A DNA stretch of 64,000 nt. It comes from Shewanella baltica (lineage in GTDB: Bacteria > Pseudomonadota > Gammaproteobacteria > Enterobacterales > Shewanellaceae). Where the stretch lies: contig NZ_UGYM01000002.1 in NCBI RefSeq assembly GCF_900456975.1, positions 2,542,001-2,606,000 on the forward strand. The letters run 5' to 3'. The first letter of the stretch is position 1. Each line of letters begins with the position of its first letter. Shown here piece after piece: positions 16,948 through 24,365 of this stretch. The notes beneath the pieces are model-generated. The model had not been told where the DNA came from. It worked only from the letters and a program-made list of their open reading frames with translations, and made no database searches. Both the position numbers and the translations under genes were made by a program.

Positions 16948-17022
16948 TCAGTAACATGCAATTGCCTACCTCTCTGGCATTAAGCCCGCATCGGTCGCCA
17001 AAACTTCAGCGGGCTTTCTTAT
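16948..17022. repeat. 75-bp repeat with hairpin, copy 2
   Basis: Direct repeat of 16527-16602. The hairpin AGCCCGC/GCGGGCT followed by TTTCTTATG serves as plus-strand terminator for the small gene at 16630-16899. On the minus strand it contains a second ATG-TTA-CTG-AAA start like that of the O leader, but the frame closes after 11 residues. Confidence 0.75.
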
Positions 17023-17037
17023 GTCTACAGCAACGGG

Positions 17038-17775
17038 TCAACTGCAATGCGCCCCGTTGCCCTCCGTTCGCTCGCCTTCACTGCCAAGCAAGTAAACCTT
17101 GTGCGCCAAGTTACTGCGCAACTGGCTAAAAAAATCACGCCGTTTAATGTGCACGTTGCGGCTTTTCGCTATTGCACTCATATCAGCGGCTTTAACATTA
17201 GTTGCACTCGCATCAGCCGCGCCTACATCCGCTTCCAATAGCGCAATAGAACGTTCCGCGCGTTGTTCTTCCATCAGCAGATAATTCATAATCCAATCGA
17301 TGCTCACCGTCGGCAGCAACAATTGCTTGCCACTACCCAGCAAGGCCTTATCCACTATGTCGGTCGCGATAACCGCCCAACGCTCGGGGCGACTATGCTG
17401 CAATTCATCGCAGTTCCTTAACACCTCAACCATTCGGCCCACCTGCGTTCGTCTAAACAACTCCGCCGTGGTATGCCCATGAAAACAGGCAATGTCTTTG
17501 CCCATGTTCACGCCACTTAACGCTGCCCGTTCAGAGGTTGCCGCGCTAAGATCTTTGGCGTTAGGCTCAGTGCTATTAGGCATGTTCGACTTAGCTTTAA
17601 GCGCCATCGCCTTAAGCATTAACTGCTTTGCTTGCATCACGAGTAACGTCACTTGCGCGGTTTCCATCTCGGTAAGCGCGGCCACGGCGGGCCCATCATC
17701 GCTGCTAACTTGCCCATGCACCGAACACGCGGCGCCGCCCTCCAAACAACAAATTAAACATTCAGGATCAAACAT
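17038..17775 (-). CDS. Phage protein of unknown function, N-terminal Cys cluster
   Basis: 245 residues. The N-terminus has CLICCLEGGAACSVHG, a Cys/His cluster that could bind a metal. The rest is largely helical and alanine-rich, with Gly-His-Thr (FHGHTTAELFRR) in the middle. The ATG at 17775 has GAGGAGG upstream; the longer frame would start at a GTG inside that binding site. Part of the cro-O-P operon, function unknown. Confidence 0.6.
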   Translation of the reverse strand: MFDPECLICCLEGGAACSVHGQVSSDDGPAVAALTEMETAQVTLLVMQAKQLMLKAMALKAKSNMPNSTEPNAKDLSAATSERAALSGVNMGKDIACFHGHTTAELFRRTQVGRMVEVLRNCDELQHSRPERWAVIATDIVDKALLGSGKQLLLPTVSIDWIMNYLLMEEQRAERSIALLEADVGAADASATNVKAADMSAIAKSRNVHIKRRDFFSQLRSNLAHKVYLLGSEGERTEGNGAHCS

Positions 17776-17786
17776 CGTTATCCTCC

Positions 17787-17897
17787 TCACTTCATGATCT
17801 TAGGTATCAAGCCCGCATCGGTCGCCAAACTGTGGCGGGCAATTTGATAACTGCGTTTTTTACGCGCCCAGTTATCACTTAACTGATTTGTGAACAT
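17787..17897 (-). CDS. 36-residue phage protein
   Basis: Begins MFTNQLSDNWARKKRSYQI and ends LATDAGLIPKIMK. A strong AAGGAGTGA binding site precedes the ATG, and the stop lies 11 bases before the next start. Its last ten coding residues recur as fragments in the two 75-bp repeats, so it appears to be the parent sequence of those copies. Basic and Trp-containing, possibly nucleic-acid binding. Confidence 0.5.
   Translation of the reverse strand: MFTNQLSDNWARKKRSYQIARHSLATDAGLIPKIMK
17794..17841. repeat. Third, partial copy of the phage repeat (within a small gene)
   Basis: Shares TTAGGTATCAAGCCCGCATC-type sequence and GGTCGCCAAA with copies 1 and 2, here inside the intact 36-residue ORF. The hairpin is weaker (GCCCGC/GCGGGC). 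Confidence 0.6.
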
Positions 17898-17940
17898 GTC
17901 ATTCACTCCTTCTTTCATTTCAACAAGTCATTCAAACAAG

Positions 17941-18267
17941 TCATTTCAACAACTGCCATTTATGCCCATTGGCACACACGGCGCGTTTCGAGCCCGACTT
18001 GGTTTGCTTTAAAGCCAAACCGCACTGACCACACGGCACATCAGCCACCCGCTTAAGCATTACCGCATTAATCTGTGCACTGTGATCCGCGCGTTTAGGC
18101 CGATAACCTAACGCCCGCGCCACTTTTACATACTCTTTCGCAATCCATTTGCCATCGGGTTCTAAATGCAAACCGTCGCCGATCATGTCGCCCAAGCGGA
18201 TCAACTGCTGATGCAACTCGGTTTTAGCACTGGCGATAACATTGATGTTCAGGTTCGATTGCGGCAT
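17941..18267 (-). CDS. Small phage protein with C-terminal zinc ribbon
   Basis: 108 residues. The C-terminus has CGQC and, 17 residues on, CANGHKW, a probable zinc ribbon with Cys and His ligands. The middle holds a helical segment LGDMIGDGLHLEPDGKWIAKEYVKVARALGYR. The ATG at 18267 lies just past the upstream gene's stop; a GTG at 18276 is an alternative. No function assigned. Confidence 0.6.
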   Translation of the reverse strand: MPQSNLNINVIASAKTELHQQLIRLGDMIGDGLHLEPDGKWIAKEYVKVARALGYRPKRADHSAQINAVMLKRVADVPCGQCGLALKQTKSGSKRAVCANGHKWQLLK

Positions 18268-18272
18268 CGCTA

Positions 18273-18896
18273 TCACTTCTCGGCCGCGTATTGCGCCGCC
18301 TTGCCACCGTGACTCGCTAAATACGGGTACGCCAGCTCTAACGCTGCCATGCTCGCTTGCGTGGTTGCCGCCGACTCTTTTAACTCACGGTGCGCCGCCA
18401 CTAACTGCTCGCGCTTGGGCTCCTCGCCCAAATGGATCACCGCCACTTGCGCCTCGGCGTTCTCTTTGGTGAGCGATGCCGCCATATCGGCCACATGCAA
18501 CACATGGCCGTCATTCATGCGATCAGCAATTACCGTCACCCCAGTGCAACCAAATACATCGTTGAGATACTGCACCCGTAAATGCTCGGGCAGTGCTGCA
18601 ACCAGTGCTTGCTCAACATGAAACAAGCGATCAGCCTGCGGATGTTGGCCCTCGTACTGACCGAGCCAACGGAACAGCTTTTGCGCATTAATCCGCGCAT
18701 CGTTGTGCACATCTTGCGTGCTCGCAAAGCTAATGCCCTCCGCCGCCAACACCTCGCTTAGCCCGAGGCGCTCAACCGCCGCAACAAAATCTATCGCCAG
18801 CGCAAAGCGCGTCATCTTGGGCAACTCCAACACCCGATGAATCGTTTTCATCAACAAATTCAAACGGCTATCTTTTTTACGTGAATGGGTTTTCAT
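18273..18896 (-). CDS. Phage early protein of unknown function, CII position
   Basis: 207 residues, helical, beginning MKTHSRKKDSRLNLL. It follows the Cro-like gene, where lambdoid elements carry cII or a replication-linked regulator. A conserved-looking core is NAQKLFRWLGQYEGQHPQADRL. Resemblance to phage CII/CP76-type regulators is possible but I cannot show it. Confidence 0.55.
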   Translation of the reverse strand: MKTHSRKKDSRLNLLMKTIHRVLELPKMTRFALAIDFVAAVERLGLSEVLAAEGISFASTQDVHNDARINAQKLFRWLGQYEGQHPQADRLFHVEQALVAALPEHLRVQYLNDVFGCTGVTVIADRMNDGHVLHVADMAASLTKENAEAQVAVIHLGEEPKREQLVAAHRELKESAATTQASMAALELAYPYLASHGGKAAQYAAEK

Positions 18897-18939
18897 GCTA
18901 ATAAGCCTCTCTCTGTTAACGTGTTAGAACGGTTCACTA

Positions 18940-19134
18940 TTAAGCGGCATGCTCAGGGCTCATTAACGGCAACTCAGTCGCCTTGAGTTCACCACCAGTT
19001 AACCGTTCGATTTGATAAGCACGGAGTTCGGGAACATCTTCCCCCCACTGGCTAATTGCCGATTTAGTAACACTCAAAGCCTCAGCCAGTTTTAGCTTGT
19101 TTCCAAAATGCGAGATCGCATCTTTCGTTTTCAT
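18940..19134 (-). CDS. Cro-like repressor
   Basis: 64 residues, a single small helix-turn-helix domain (DAISHFGNKLKLAEALSVTKSAISQWGE), the size and form of Cro/DicC/YdaS proteins. The ATG at 19134 has GGAG seven bases upstream; the longer frame begins at a TTG two codons earlier. It is the first gene of the leftward operon, divergent from the CI-like gene across a 105-bp operator region. Confidence 0.8.
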   Translation of the reverse strand: MKTKDAISHFGNKLKLAEALSVTKSAISQWGEDVPELRAYQIERLTGGELKATELPLMSPEHAA

Positions 19135-19155
19135 AGACAAACTCCGACAAGTAAT

Positions 19156-19223
19156 TTTAACCGAGGTTAAGAAAACTCAACTCAAATGTCAACAAAAGAA
19201 AAGGTAACTTGACTTACGTTAAG
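19156..19223. promoter_or_regulatory. Operator region between cro-like and CI-like genes
   Basis: Two dyads share half-sites and a 4-bp spacer: TTTAAC-CGAG-GTTAAG at 19156-19171 and CTTGAC-TTAC-GTTAAG at 19208-19223. The consensus CTTRAC-N4-GTYAAG also describes sites near 22380-22430 on the other side of the immunity region, as lambda OR and OL do. Binding by CI and Cro is inferred. Confidence 0.65.
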
Positions 19224-19239
19224 TTAAGATAGCTTTACT

Positions 19240-19929
19240 ATGATGAATGAACGCATTAAACAAAGACGCAAAGAGCTAGGTTTTACACAGCCAGCCATTG
19301 CCAAAAAAATAGGCTTAACTAAAGCCACAGTATCGCTTTGGGAATCAGGCTCTACCTCTCCTAAAGGCGAGAACCTGCATGCCTTAGCGAAAGCCTTAAG
19401 CTGCTCACCCGAATATCTTCTCTTTGGAAATAAAGAAACTAAACCGGAATCCAACGCTGAATGGGCTGGCGGTTTTGAGATATGGGATAGTGATACCCCA
19501 TTAGGGGAAGATGAAGTTGAAATACCGTTTTACATGGAAGTGGAGCTAGCCGCAGGGGATGGCATTCTCGAGTGCCGCGAATTTAAAGGGCCGAAACTGC
19601 GCTTTACTAAGAGCACTCTTAAACGTCAAGGTGTGAATAGTGACTATGCGGCTTGTGTCAAAGTGAATGGCAACAGCATGGAGCCCATATTACCCCACGG
19701 CTCAACAGTAGGTGTTGATACCTCAGCCACCGATGTAATCGACGGCAAAATGTACGCAGTGAACCATGATGGCATGCTACGTATCAAAGTGCTGTATAAA
19801 TTACCCGGTGGTGGTTTACGTCTTCGTAGCTACAACACTGACGAATATCCTGATGAACGCCTTGATGCCGACCAAGTGAAACAGATCAAAGTGATCGGCA
19901 AAGTGTTTTGGTATTCAGTACTGTTGTAA
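19240..19929 (+). CDS. CI-like repressor with LexA/S24 peptidase domain
   Basis: 229 residues. XRE helix-turn-helix at about 4-62 (FTQPAIAKKIGLTKATVSLWESG); S24 domain at about 95-225 with the catalytic Ser of GNSMEP (around 146) and Lys of MLRIKVLY (around 183). Both catalytic residues are present, so RecA-stimulated self-cleavage and SOS induction are expected. The scissile bond is probably the AG of EWAGG in the linker, though this is a guess. Two ATGs overlap at the start (19240, 19243). Confidence 0.88.
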   Translation: MMNERIKQRRKELGFTQPAIAKKIGLTKATVSLWESGSTSPKGENLHALAKALSCSPEYLLFGNKETKPESNAEWAGGFEIWDSDTPLGEDEVEIPFYMEVELAAGDGILECREFKGPKLRFTKSTLKRQGVNSDYAACVKVNGNSMEPILPHGSTVGVDTSATDVIDGKMYAVNHDGMLRIKVLYKLPGGGLRLRSYNTDEYPDERLDADQVKQIKVIGKVFWYSVLL

Positions 19930-20029
19930 AAACGATTTAATTCCAAATAGCTCTTCTTATGTATTTTGGGTCTAATCTTATTAGACATTAGCCTATTCGG
20001 ATTAACTATTCTATTAGCAAATAAAGCAT

Positions 20030-20153
20030 GTAATGCCAGCTTAAGGGGCTGACAACGCTACTACCAAGTTTCCGCATGACACTGAAACCACAGAAATCAA
20101 CACACAGTAAAAATGCCACGCCTTGGAAGTCCCTCTTGAGGCGTTTGTTAAGT
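20030..20153 (-). other. VCR-like integron attC site (~124 bp)
   Basis: Read on the minus strand it begins ACTTAAC, then ACGCCTCAAGAGGGACT and GCGTGGC, and ends GTTGTCAGCCCCTTAAGC before GGCATTAC. These match, from memory, the conserved arms of the Vibrio cholerae repeat. The stop codon of the HEPN-motif gene lies in the inverse core. The terminal core is degenerate (CATTAC in place of GTTRRRY), perhaps disabling further recombination. Confidence 0.85.
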
Positions 20154-20861
20154 GCGCCGCCAAGGAGCAGCATCAAAAAACTTTAATTTTAGCCCAATAC
20201 TTTCTGCTTCTTCTAACTCAATATGCATTTCATCAAACAAGTTAGGCATTACGTAGTTATTAAACTGAATTCGGTTCATAAGTACTGCTGTTAAATCATC
20301 CTCACTCAAAGGAACAAGTTCTGAGAACAAGTAATTGTAAAAGCTGAACACTGCTTTAAGTACTTCATAAGCATGAATGTTACTCCAGAACATTGAGCAT
20401 TTGGGAATTTTCAGTTCCGTGTGTAATTTACCCTCCAAATCCATAGGTAAGATCCAATTCTCCATACCGTCTTTTGGTTTACCAATATCGGTTTTGATTT
20501 TGGTTCCTTTTTGATGCACAAACTGATTGCGGACATGAAGTAGCTCTTTTACTTTTTGAACTATATTATTCCCGTAGTCTAAACCTGATAATTGGTGTTC
20601 AACTCGTAAATACATGTCTATTTTAGATAAAGCAGGCATCCTGTCTAAATCATTTAATGTTTGCGGCGATACTTCAATTTGCTGAAATAAAGCATTGGCG
20701 CAGTTCTCGATAGACAGGACAGACGCACAAATAGACGAACGAGAAAAACGATTACACCTGTAACTACTATTTTCATTCTGTTTCGCTTGAGAATGCTGCA
20801 CTAACGCATCACACAACAAGTCAAAAAATCCGACGTGCATAAATTGAGCTGGAATTTTCAT
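20148..20861 (-). CDS. HEPN-motif protein in an integron cassette within the prophage immunity region
   Basis: 237 residues. The segment LLHVRNQFVHQKG holds R-N-x-x-x-H (residues 111-116), the R-x4-6-H catalytic motif of HEPN ribonucleases with the common Asn after Arg. Flanking sequence is helical, as HEPN folds are. AAGG precedes the ATG at 20861. Base composition is lower in GC than the phage genes. Between a VCR-like attC at its 3' end and another attC 30 bp upstream, it is a complete cassette. In the rexAB position, an abortive-infection or toxin role is plausible. No antitoxin partner such as an MNT domain is adjacent. Confidence 0.7.
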   Translation of the reverse strand: MKIPAQFMHVGFFDLLCDALVQHSQAKQNENSSYRCNRFSRSSICASVLSIENCANALFQQIEVSPQTLNDLDRMPALSKIDMYLRVEHQLSGLDYGNNIVQKVKELLHVRNQFVHQKGTKIKTDIGKPKDGMENWILPMDLEGKLHTELKIPKCSMFWSNIHAYEVLKAVFSFYNYLFSELVPLSEDDLTAVLMNRIQFNNYVMPNLFDEMHIELEEAESIGLKLKFFDAAPWRRT

Positions 20862-20889
20862 AGACTAAACCTTTATTTTTCACCCTTAG

Positions 20890-20979
20890 CACTTAACGCT
20901 TTGCTAAGCGGAAAATTATGGTTGGCTAAAATGTGCGAGGCACGAGCAACAGCCAACTGTAATTTGCCCTTTTAAGCAA
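20890..20979 (-). other. Integron attC site between the two prophage cassettes
   Basis: On the minus strand the core GTTAAGT ends the site (20897-20891, plus-strand ACTTAAC). A hairpin forms from AAATTACAGTTGGCT and AGCCAACCATAATTT with two mismatches, around a GC-rich loop. The inverse core next to the membrane-protein stop is degenerate (GCTTAAA). Size and dyad fit an attC of about 90 bp. Confidence 0.65.
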
Positions 20980-21855
20980 CTAATTTATTCCAGTCATATT
21001 TGCTAGTATTCCACCAACAAAGGATACAATAATACCAAGCAATACAATAATTAATATGAAACTTCTAATACCCTCTGTTTTTTTGAAATGTTCAGAGTAG
21101 TCTCCCCAAATAAAGTTATAAACTAGGTAGTAGCGCTGTAAGAACATAAATAGTCCTATTAGACTAACAATTCCAACAAAACCATAAGAGATAATAGAAC
21201 TAAAAGAATCCCCAAATATTGAGCTTCTACTTTCTCTAGCTTGTTCTATTAAAATAAGTGCATCAATTGTTGTAACTAATTCACCTTTATCTTTAGCCTC
21301 TATTAATAAGCTACTAGTACCTACTTGTGATGATTTACTTACAAGTAGTAAAGGAATGAGCATTACCAACATTAGAATCAATGGAAGTAAAGCTCTTAAA
21401 GGTGAACTTCGCTTTCCTGATAAACCAAGTTGATTAGGGCAAAAACGTTTGATCTTTTCAATTCTTTCTTGAATTAAAGAGCTAGATATAAAAACCCAAT
21501 CCCTTGAATTTCCTTGGATATTATACCAAATTGATGTTGTCCCGGGATCTTCATTTAAATCAGCATTATTAAACCCTATGTTTACTGATATAGAGTCTCC
21601 ATCTAAATCTGCTTCAAAAACAGCAACTAACTTTATGATCTGAGAAGAACCTAGATTCTCTTGATTGAAAACACTTTCTAATGAATCTGTTTTACTAATA
21701 GCTCCATTTTTGTATTTTATTTCATACGAAATGGTAGGTTTAAGTGAAGTTGAAAGTTTTTGGTATTGCTCTATAACAACATCAATGGTTCTTCTTAAAT
21801 CTTGTTCATTCAAGACAAATCCGTATTCAAATCGTTTTTTAGCTTCTACAAGCAT
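20980..21855 (-). CDS. Three-helix membrane protein in an integron cassette within the prophage
   Basis: 291 residues. A soluble N-terminal part of about 150 residues (predicted mixed alpha/beta, no motif recognised) precedes three membrane helices at about 155-173, 219-240 and 264-285. AAGGAT lies eight bases before the ATG. It is followed by an attC and then the HEPN-motif gene, so the two form a tandem cassette array. Membrane effectors are common in abortive infection, and lambda RexB, a membrane protein, has the same genomic address. No homology to RexB is claimed. Confidence 0.6.
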   Translation of the reverse strand: MLVEAKKRFEYGFVLNEQDLRRTIDVVIEQYQKLSTSLKPTISYEIKYKNGAISKTDSLESVFNQENLGSSQIIKLVAVFEADLDGDSISVNIGFNNADLNEDPGTTSIWYNIQGNSRDWVFISSSLIQERIEKIKRFCPNQLGLSGKRSSPLRALLPLILMLVMLIPLLLVSKSSQVGTSSLLIEAKDKGELVTTIDALILIEQARESRSSIFGDSFSSIISYGFVGIVSLIGLFMFLQRYYLVYNFIWGDYSEHFKKTEGIRSFILIIVLLGIIVSFVGGILANMTGIN

Positions 21856-21892
21856 TTACTATATCCTTAAAACCTAGCGTCTTAGTATTTAT

Positions 21893-22212
21893 GCGTGTTT
21901 ACCTCATTAGACCAGTTAAATACGCACAGTTAACTCTCTGTATGCAAAGAACTTATCAGCTTTTAATCAAATACACCATCCGGAAAAACGCGCATGTGCG
22001 TTTTACAAACCTATTAACTAATTTTGGGTAAGCATATCCACATGATTTTATGTGCTTTATTAATTGTAGGTTGGAAAATCATGCAAAAAAATGAGTTAAA
22101 AAACACTCAAAAGTATCTAAACTTAAATACGACTGTATACCCATACATTGCTAATCACTTTACGGAAGGACCAACATTAGCCAAATAGATGAAAATTTGT
22201 AGGACAACAGGT
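21893..22212 (-). repeat. Element shared with 57610-57855, upstream of the cassettes (attI-like?)
   Basis: The left block (about 21904-21999) and the copy near 57617-57726 share TTATCAGCTTTT and ATACACCATCCGGAAAAACG with few differences. A second shared block covers about 22098-22212, with a LexA-like box CTGTATACCCATACAT at 22133. Cassettes begin at the same place relative to this element in both loci, at GCTAGGT here and GTTAGGC there. It may be an attI-type platform or a relic of an integrase promoter. Confidence 0.6.
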
Positions 22213-22323
22213 GAGGGAATTTTCGATTGTTCTAACGAGCCAAAACACTTTTGTGACATAAAAGAGCAATCTGCCTCATCTATTAAAATGGCTTTACCTA
22301 ACATCACCATAAATCCTCTTTAG
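22189..22323 (+). CDS. Possible 44-residue ORF after the shared element
   Basis: Begins MKICRTTGEGIFDCSN. The start sequence ATGAAATTTTGTAGG-like is conserved at the 57.8-kb copy, where the frame closes after nine codons. No good ribosome binding site. It may be part of the shared element and not a gene. Confidence 0.15.
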   Translation: MKICRTTGEGIFDCSNEPKHFCDIKEQSASSIKMALPNITINPL

Positions 22324-22379
22324 CTCAATACCTTACTTTACATAAACACTCGTACAAAAAGCCATCAAATCAAAATCAA

Positions 22380-22430
22380 CTAAACTTTAGTCAAGTTTTT
22401 TAAACCAATCAGCTTGACTCGCAAGTCAAG
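22380..22430 (+). promoter_or_regulatory. Operator sites before the rightward early operon
   Basis: CTAAAC-TTTA-GTCAAG (22380-22395) and the dyad CTTGACTCGCAAGTCAAG (22413-22430) repeat the half-sites found between cro and cI. A further inverted pair AAGTTA/TAACTT follows at 22427-22441. They sit just before the first gene of the plus-strand operon and are the likely counterpart of lambda OL. Confidence 0.6.
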
Positions 22431-22482
22431 TTATCTTAACTTTGCACTTGTGCTCAATAAACCCACTACCGAGGACAAGGAA

Positions 22483-22845
22483 ATGATTCTAGCGAAAGTT
22501 CACACCACACCTAAGCAACGCGATGAGTTTCGTCTACTGGTTGCAATACGTTTTGCCTGCTTGATGGCGCTGGCCAAGGGCCACACCGACCCAATGGATT
22601 GCCCACGGGTGCAAGCCCGCTGCAATGAGCTGGTAAAGCATTTTGCCTATCACCACCCAAGCGCCGCCTTTTACCGCCAGTTCATTCGCCACACGGGCGA
22701 ACTTGGGCTCAATTTCTGCCTGCGCTTCACTGAGCCCCAACAAGGCTTGTACGGCAAGGTGATGGTGTGGCGCAACGACCCGCAAGCCGTCACTAATGTG
22801 CATCCGCTGCACACGATGACGACAGCCACGCCCGTCGGCCGCTAA
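22483..22845 (+). CDS. Phage early protein, first gene of the rightward operon
   Basis: 120 residues beginning MILAKVHTTPKQRDEF. The ATG at 22483 follows GAGG at eight bases; the upstream extension of the frame overlaps operator sequence and is rejected. The product is helical and basic. No family recognised. Confidence 0.55.
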   Translation: MILAKVHTTPKQRDEFRLLVAIRFACLMALAKGHTDPMDCPRVQARCNELVKHFAYHHPSAAFYRQFIRHTGELGLNFCLRFTEPQQGLYGKVMVWRNDPQAVTNVHPLHTMTTATPVGR

Positions 22846-22971
22846 CGCGGTAGAGCCGCAGAACCGCCGCGAACATTCACGATTTAGGCTATCTAGGCAA
22901 AGCAACCAAGGGGTGATGGTCCATATCCCTGTAACGATAACGGCGACAGTTTCACCTTGTTGGAGGCATTT

Positions 22972-23319
22972 ATGTTTTTTGTTTACGGCGTGTCCATGAC
23001 CTTAGCGAAAAATCAAGCGGCCAAAAAGTGCAGCACCTCAGTAGGCGCGCACCCTAACCGCCGTCAACTGAGCCCCGACGAGTACCAAGCTAAGTTGGAT
23101 GAGATGGCGCAGCACTTGTTTGAAACCATTAAGCCACAACGCCTGTCGCATTCGTTATCGACGCCCGCGCTGTGCCAGCAATATATCGTGTTAGCCATGA
23201 CCCAAGAAGCCCACCGCGATGTGCATATTCGCTATCACAAGCTGTCGGACAAGGTGAACCCCAAAACCAAGAAACCCATCATCAATCTGGTGGTGTTTAA
23301 CGGCGAAGCCGCAGCATAG
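22972..23319 (+). CDS. Phage early protein of unknown function
   Basis: 115 residues beginning MFFVYGVSMTLAKNQAAKK. TTGGAGG precedes the ATG at 22972; the longer frame starts at the TTG within that site. The C-terminal half has RYHKLSDKVNPKTKKPI. It ends GEAAA, the first of several similar gene ends in this operon. Confidence 0.55.
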   Translation: MFFVYGVSMTLAKNQAAKKCSTSVGAHPNRRQLSPDEYQAKLDEMAQHLFETIKPQRLSHSLSTPALCQQYIVLAMTQEAHRDVHIRYHKLSDKVNPKTKKPIINLVVFNGEAAA

Positions 23320-23349
23320 CTCGGCTGATTCAAAAGGAAGGAATAGCGT

Positions 23350-23979
23350 ATGAACCACCCAACGAGAGAGTCATTTTTAAACGATGTGGCCGAACATCAA
23401 CTCACCATTCTTAAAGATGATGGCGTGTTCCGTCACATGGAACTCAGCCAAGGCAGCTTTGAGCATCGCTTTGAGATAACAACATGGCCGCAGCATTTGT
23501 GCATCAGTGGCGATATGGGCTGTTACGTATTTTCTCGGGTTCAGGACATGTTTAGCTTCTTTCGCCAAAGCGGTGATGACTGGGGCGTGAATGCGAGTTA
23601 CTGGGAAGAAAAGGTACTGGCTGAGTGTAAAACCGATGGCACTCGTGAGTTTGATGCCAAGGAAGCCGATCAACGCCTTGAGCAGTTTTTGCAGTGGTTT
23701 ATCGAAGGGCTCGATCCAACGAACGAAGAAGAGGCAGAGGCGATTAGCAGCGCGACCAATGCTGTTAAGGAGTTTACCCAAAACCGCGAGAACGCCGAGT
23801 GGGATGTGGTTTATCGCCTCAATAATTGGGATGAGGAAGATGCAGGCGGCATGACGTTAGATGATTTTTGGGATGGCTGGAAAGACCCCTTCACCTATCG
23901 CTTTATCTGGTGCTGTTTCGCGATTTTTTTTGCCATCCGCCAATACGACGAAGCCACCCAAAGCAAGGAGGCAGCATGA
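23350..23979 (+). CDS. Phage early protein, Trp-rich acidic
   Basis: 209 residues, rich in Asp, Glu, Phe and Trp. The first half has FEHRFEITTWPQHLCISGDMGCYVF, a segment seen in hypothetical proteins of several temperate phages as far as I recall. Near the C-terminus FIWCCFAIFFAIRQY is hydrophobic but short. It ends KEAA with the stop overlapping the next start (ATGA). Function unknown. Confidence 0.6.
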   Translation: MNHPTRESFLNDVAEHQLTILKDDGVFRHMELSQGSFEHRFEITTWPQHLCISGDMGCYVFSRVQDMFSFFRQSGDDWGVNASYWEEKVLAECKTDGTREFDAKEADQRLEQFLQWFIEGLDPTNEEEAEAISSATNAVKEFTQNRENAEWDVVYRLNNWDEEDAGGMTLDDFWDGWKDPFTYRFIWCCFAIFFAIRQYDEATQSKEAA

Positions 23980-24365
23980 GCAACGAACATGATTTTTACG
24001 CCAAACATTACCCTTGGCTCAATGCAGATCAACGTGAGTGTTTTGATTTCCTTTGTGACATTCACAACGGCGGCAATCACATGTTTGGCAAAATCCAAGC
24101 CTGTGGTGACCACGGATTATCAATCAACAGTACTAGCGCGCATTACATGTCTACCTTCGACTATAGCGCTCTAACGACTGCCGTCGTTCTTGCACATGAC
24201 CGCATGATCCGCTTTCAAATCGAGCCATCGGGCCCGCGCATGTTAAAGCTCGTTGCACATAAGCGCCATCAGCGTGAAGGCCGAATGAATGAGCGTCATC
24301 CCAGCATGGAAGACGCGATTAACAATGTAAGGAAGCAATACCCATGTGACGAGGTGGCAGCATGA
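23976..24365 (+). CDS. Phage early protein of unknown function
   Basis: 129 residues beginning MSNEHDFYAKHYPWLNADQ. AAGGAGG lies seven bases before the ATG at 23976, which overlaps the preceding stop. Several His residues (DIHNGGNHMFG, ACGDHG) might bind metal, but no known domain is evident. Confidence 0.55.
   Translation: MSNEHDFYAKHYPWLNADQRECFDFLCDIHNGGNHMFGKIQACGDHGLSINSTSAHYMSTFDYSALTTAVVLAHDRMIRFQIEPSGPRMLKLVAHKRHQREGRMNERHPSMEDAINNVRKQYPCDEVAA

Noticed and set aside
13684..18621. Many plus-strand ORFs of 60-150 codons opposite the phage operon
   Set aside because: They are shadows of minus-strand genes in GC-rich DNA, without binding sites or domains.
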